The translations under genes and the position numbers were made by a program. Of a DNA stretch of 24,992 nucleotides, positions 23,401-24,992 are shown in pieces. Under the pieces are notes generated by a model, which saw only the letters and a program-made list of their open reading frames with translations, had not been told where the DNA came from and ran no database searches. The stretch's first letter is position 1. Each line of letters begins with the position of its first letter. The DNA is taken from the NCBI GenBank assembly GCA_002491825.1, contig DKWR01000007.1, forward strand, positions 2,884 to 27,875, in the 5' to 3' direction. This stretch comes from Ruminococcaceae bacterium UBA7147. GTDB taxonomy: Bacteria > Bacillota > Clostridia > Oscillospirales > Acutalibacteraceae.

Positions 23401-24442
23401 AACCGTTGAGGGAATTGATGAAACCGACAGCGGAGTGGGCGCAACCTCTCCCGAAATCAAGGTCAGCGTAAACAAGGCAAAATCCGCTGAAAAGGGACTT
23501 ACCGTTGCGCAGGTGTACCAGCAGGTTGCATCTGCGGTTGCGAGTGAAAAAACCTCAACAGCTCTTACAAACGGCAACGGCAGTGACATTGACATTGTAA
23601 TCGTCAAGGACGAAAGCAAAAAGGTTTCTCCCGATACAATCGGCAGCATTGACATAACCTATAAAGACAGCGAGGAAAACGAAAAGACAACCTCACTTTC
23701 CTCAATTGCCGATATTTCAAAGTCGGAAACATTAGATGTAATTACCCGTCAGGATCAGAAACGTTATCTTTCAATTACAGGTACGCTGAAGGACGGCTAT
23801 ACCCTTACTGATGTCTCAAACAAAGCCGAAAAGCTGTTTGACAATTATAAATTCCCCGAGGGATGTTCAATTGAATTTGCAGGCAGTAACAAGGCAACAA
23901 TGGACGCAATGTCACAGCTTGTTCTTATGCTGCTGCTCGGCGTAGTTTTAATCTATCTGATTATGGTTGCCCAGTTCCAGAGCCTTAAATCACCGTTTAT
24001 CATTATGTTTACAATCCCCCTTGCATTCACGGGCGGTTTCCTCGGTCTGCTCATAACAGGCTTTGACGTAAGCGTTGTTTCGCTTATCGGTTTCATAATG
24101 CTTTGCGGTATCATCGTAAACAACGGCATCGTGCTTGTTGACTACATCAACAGACTTCGCCGTGACGAAAAAGAGCGTGTTGAGGCAATAGTTGAGGCAG
24201 GCAAAACGAGAATGCGCCCAATCCTTATAACTGCTCTCACCACAATTCTCGGACTTTCCGTAATGGCTCTCGGAATCGGAACAGGTGCAGAGATGATGCA
24301 GCCGCTTGCAATCGTCTGTATAGGCGGACTTGTTTACGCAACGTTTATGACGCTCTACATAATCCCCGTAATTTATGACGCTTTCAATAAAAAAGAGCTT
24401 CGCAAGGTTGAAGAAAGCGAGCTTGAAGCTATTGACGAATAA
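20405..24442 (+). CDS. RND family efflux transporter with large coiled-coil insertion
   Basis: A 1345-residue RND exporter of the HAE/AcrB-SwrC kind, against about 1020-1070 for usual members. Helix 1 (about 12-30) is followed by the family block MTPDLLPNMDFPYAMI and the porter-domain strands to about 190. Residues about 200-503 are a heptad-like region rich in Gln, Ser, Lys, Glu and Leu, predicted as long coiled coil. The RND fold resumes at TLENVSNILTAQNF. Helices 2-6 follow from about 638. Helix 4 reads AIGVGMLVDNSVVVIENIYR, with Asp712 matching AcrB Asp407 but Asn713 in place of Asp408. The second half repeats the plan (LMLLLGVVLIYLIMVAQF; LCGIIVNNGIVLVDYI). The ATG at 20405 has AGGAG 10 bases upstream. 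No membrane-fusion adaptor or outer-membrane channel gene is nearby. Substrate unknown. Confidence 0.93.
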   Translation: MLSKFSVKKPMTVFVCVVIIIVLGAVSFLKMTPDLLPNMDFPYAMIMTTYGGQTPETVESTVTKPLEQSISTIDGVKDITSNSAENYSVLIIEFEDGTNMDTATVDLRSSLDTISDNWPDGVGTPYLIKANPSILPVAMTAVEYEGKDRNELSDYVSDELLNKLEGIDGVASVSDKGIVVEKENVVISQKKIDALNKKISAALDDQFSDAEDKLNSAKKEIDDNISKAESGSQTISSSIEQINAQQESAASQLQDAQKNAESGKTQLLSAKMQLLDQKASLTQTKQTLETAYQTLLSIKTSYEELLAQKKELTDTLNTLNQISDNYVAIIKQMAALDKDSEEYKQLEKQLEEIDEQLKSFNIKKEGLALAIESANAALSKVDSSLGQINETLAELGTDTSNLDSTLKELTDKISVINSGIAQIDSAISGLDDKSVSVDSALATISKQQSSADFKMSSALSTLTAKQSEVQSAVTQLDSAKKDVQGSIDTLKGQKDKAKDKADMNNTVTLENVSNILTAQNFSMPAGYVTDDENNKYMVRVGDKVNNEKELKSLVLFDTKIDGIGVITLDDVADVFLKDNSDEIYAKINGNAGVVLSFSKQSDIATSTVCDNINTTLKELSEENEGLNFTNLYSQGDYIAIVINSVLQNLLLGALLAIIILFLFLRDIKPTVIVACSIPISVVFAIVLMYFSGVTLNMISLSGLAIGVGMLVDNSVVVIENIYRLRGLGYSAIQASLNGAKQVAGAIASSTLTTICVFLPIVFVEGITRQLFVDMALTIAYSLLASLIVALTLVPAMGQRMLRKIKPQKNPENSKIIKGYEKSLRFVLRHKVCSILVVVAVLAASIFGALAKGFSFMPNMSSTEVQVSAKLDDNATLEETIDTAEQINKVLNGYDEFETVGVITGSSTSLMGLSGGSSSDTGSVTAYGVLKDEYTKKSEEICGRLSANLEKVKGEISVSGGSSTSSMSSVLGNGGIEITLYGDDIETLKKTAEDMAKQLETVEGIDETDSGVGATSPEIKVSVNKAKSAEKGLTVAQVYQQVASAVASEKTSTALTNGNGSDIDIVIVKDESKKVSPDTIGSIDITYKDSEENEKTTSLSSIADISKSETLDVITRQDQKRYLSITGTLKDGYTLTDVSNKAEKLFDNYKFPEGCSIEFAGSNKATMDAMSQLVLMLLLGVVLIYLIMVAQFQSLKSPFIIMFTIPLAFTGGFLGLLITGFDVSVVSLIGFIMLCGIIVNNGIVLVDYINRLRRDEKERVEAIVEAGKTRMRPILITALTTILGLSVMALGIGTGAEMMQPLAIVCIGGLVYATFMTLYIIPVIYDAFNKKELRKVEESELEAIDE

Positions 24443-24491
24443 TGCAATATATTGTAAAATGGATACATAAATTTTATTAGGAGTGGCACAA

Positions 24492-24803
24492 ATGATTTTA
24501 GTTACTACAGAAACCGTTTCAGGCAAAAACTGCGCAACGCTCGGACTTGTTACGGGCAATACTATCCAATCAAAGCATATGTTCAGCGATATGGGACAGG
24601 GATTTAAAACAATGGTAGGCGGCGAGCTTAAGTCTTACACCGAGATGATGACAAAGTCAAGAGCTATTGCAACACAGCGTATGATTGACCAGGCTGCCGC
24701 AATGGGAGCTGACGCAATTGTCGGAGTGAGATACACTTCCGCATCGGTTATGCAACAGGCCGCCGAGGTACTCGCATACGGTACTGCGGTAAAATTTGTA
24801 TAA
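24492..24803 (+). CDS. YbjQ/UPF0145 family protein
   Basis: A 103-residue protein of the YbjQ family (heavy-metal-binding domain fold, forming pentamers in solved structures); its cellular role is not established. Family blocks are MILVTTETVSGK, the mid-region GGELKSYTEMMTKSRAIATQRMIDQAAAMGADAIVGVRY and the end EVLAYGTAVKFV. The ATG at 24492 has AGGAG 8 bases upstream; an in-frame GTG nine bases earlier overlaps that ribosome binding site and is rejected. It lies 49 bases after the RND gene with no terminator between, so it may be cotranscribed, but no functional link is evident. Confidence 0.9.
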   Translation: MILVTTETVSGKNCATLGLVTGNTIQSKHMFSDMGQGFKTMVGGELKSYTEMMTKSRAIATQRMIDQAAAMGADAIVGVRYTSASVMQQAAEVLAYGTAVKFV

Positions 24804-24807
24804 TAGT

Positions 24808-24839
24808 AAAAGCGAACGGCACAAAACCGTTCGCTTTTT
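24808..24839 (+). terminator. Terminator after the ybjQ-like gene
   Basis: AAAAGCGAACGG, a 7-base loop, CCGTTCGCTTTTT. A strong stem, ending the tetR-RND-ybjQ stretch. Confidence 0.92.
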
Positions 24840-24868
24840 GATTTTATGGTAGTAGCTTGTAAATATTT

Positions 24869-24898
24869 CCGTAGGGGACGGTTTCCCCAAACGTCCCG
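24869..24898 (+). repeat. REP-like GTAG hairpin, copy 7
   Basis: CCGTAG, arm GGGACG, a loop containing TCCCC, arm CGTCCC. It is the closest relative of copy 3 at 135-162. It follows the ybjQ terminator. Confidence 0.7.
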
Positions 24899-24902
24899 TT
24901 TC

Positions 24903-24923
24903 ATAAATTGCAACGCAATTTAT
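24903..24923. repeat. Perfect AT-rich hairpin between REP copies 7 and 8
   Basis: ATAAATTGC, a three-base loop AAC, then GCAATTTAT: 9-bp perfect arms. It fills the spacer between two oppositely oriented REP-like hairpins and has no GTAG foot. It may be a structural part of a composite element. Confidence 0.55.
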
Positions 24924-24925
24924 AT

Positions 24926-24952
24926 GCGGACACGGCACGCCGTGTCCCTACG
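24926..24952 (-). repeat. REP-like GTAG hairpin, copy 8
   Basis: On the minus strand CGTAG, arm GGACACGGC, loop, arm GCCGTGTCC. Compared with copy 2 it has a compensated, longer stem. It is foot to foot with copy 9 across a 28-base spacer that shares ACAAACGTTTCCT with the spacer at 108-134. Confidence 0.7.
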
Positions 24953-24980
24953 ACTGTAATACAAACGTTTCCTCTATATC

Positions 24981-24992
24981 CGTAGGGGACGG
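24981..24992 (+). repeat. REP-like GTAG hairpin, copy 9 (cut by window edge)
   Basis: CGTAGGGGACGG at the end of the window, identical to the first half of copies 3 and 7. The closing arm lies outside the window. Confidence 0.6.

Noticed and set aside
23990..24559. A 189-codon open frame on the minus strand opposite the end of the RND gene and the start of the ybjQ-like gene
   Set aside because: Antisense to conserved coding sequence, with Cys-, Lys- and Tyr-rich composition typical of a shadow frame and no start signals.

Overview
This window looks like a chromosomal segment of a low-to-moderate GC Gram-positive bacterium of the class Clostridia, perhaps Ruminococcaceae/Oscillospiraceae. 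Three things suggest this: strong AGGAGG-type ribosome binding sites, consensus TTGACA-N17-TATAAT promoters, and the classical Firmicutes order phoH-ybeY-dgkA-era-yqzL-recO. The species cannot be named from the sequence alone.

Layout. The first 160 bases carry hairpin repeats with a GTAG foot. From 274 to 11270 all real genes lie on the minus strand. In the direction of transcription they are: phoH, ybeY, dgkA, era, a GNAT acetyltransferase, a REP-associated tyrosine transposase (RAYT), a yqzL-like small gene, recO, mutS2, rimM, trmD, then (after a gap with its own promoter) ptsH (HPr) and uvrC. A 415-bp AT-rich divergent region follows. It holds an extended -10 promoter for phoH and a perfect consensus promoter for the plus-strand cluster ylxM-ffh-rpsP-khpA. 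That cluster ends at a strong terminator at about 14.0 kb. On the minus strand come a SAM-dependent methyltransferase and a 140-residue remnant of an alkaline phosphatase lipoprotein. On the plus strand follow a three-gene polar amino acid ABC importer, an O-antigen ligase-type polytopic membrane protein, a TetR regulator with a large RND exporter, and a YbjQ-family protein. The window ends in another cluster of the same hairpin repeats.

How the genes work together. Most of the left half is housekeeping: DNA repair (uvrC, recO, mutS2), ribosome and tRNA maturation (era, ybeY, rimM, trmD, khpA, rpsP), protein targeting (ylxM, ffh), lipid recycling (dgkA) and PTS regulation (HPr). The cluster usually written ylxM-ffh-rpsP-khpA-rimM-trmD-rplS is split here: rimM-trmD sit behind mutS2, about 8 kb away and on the other strand. 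The tetR-RND pair looks like an autoregulated export operon.

Most noteworthy. (1) A family of at least nine GTAG-footed hairpins accompanies a RAYT gene, the architecture described for REP/BIME elements. One hairpin lies in frame inside the RAYT gene and is identical over 29 bp to an inverted copy just upstream of that gene. (2) The RND exporter carries a coiled-coil insertion of about 300 residues where Gram-negative relatives have their docking domain, and no adaptor gene lies beside it. (3) The alkaline phosphatase appears to have lost its middle by an in-frame deletion.
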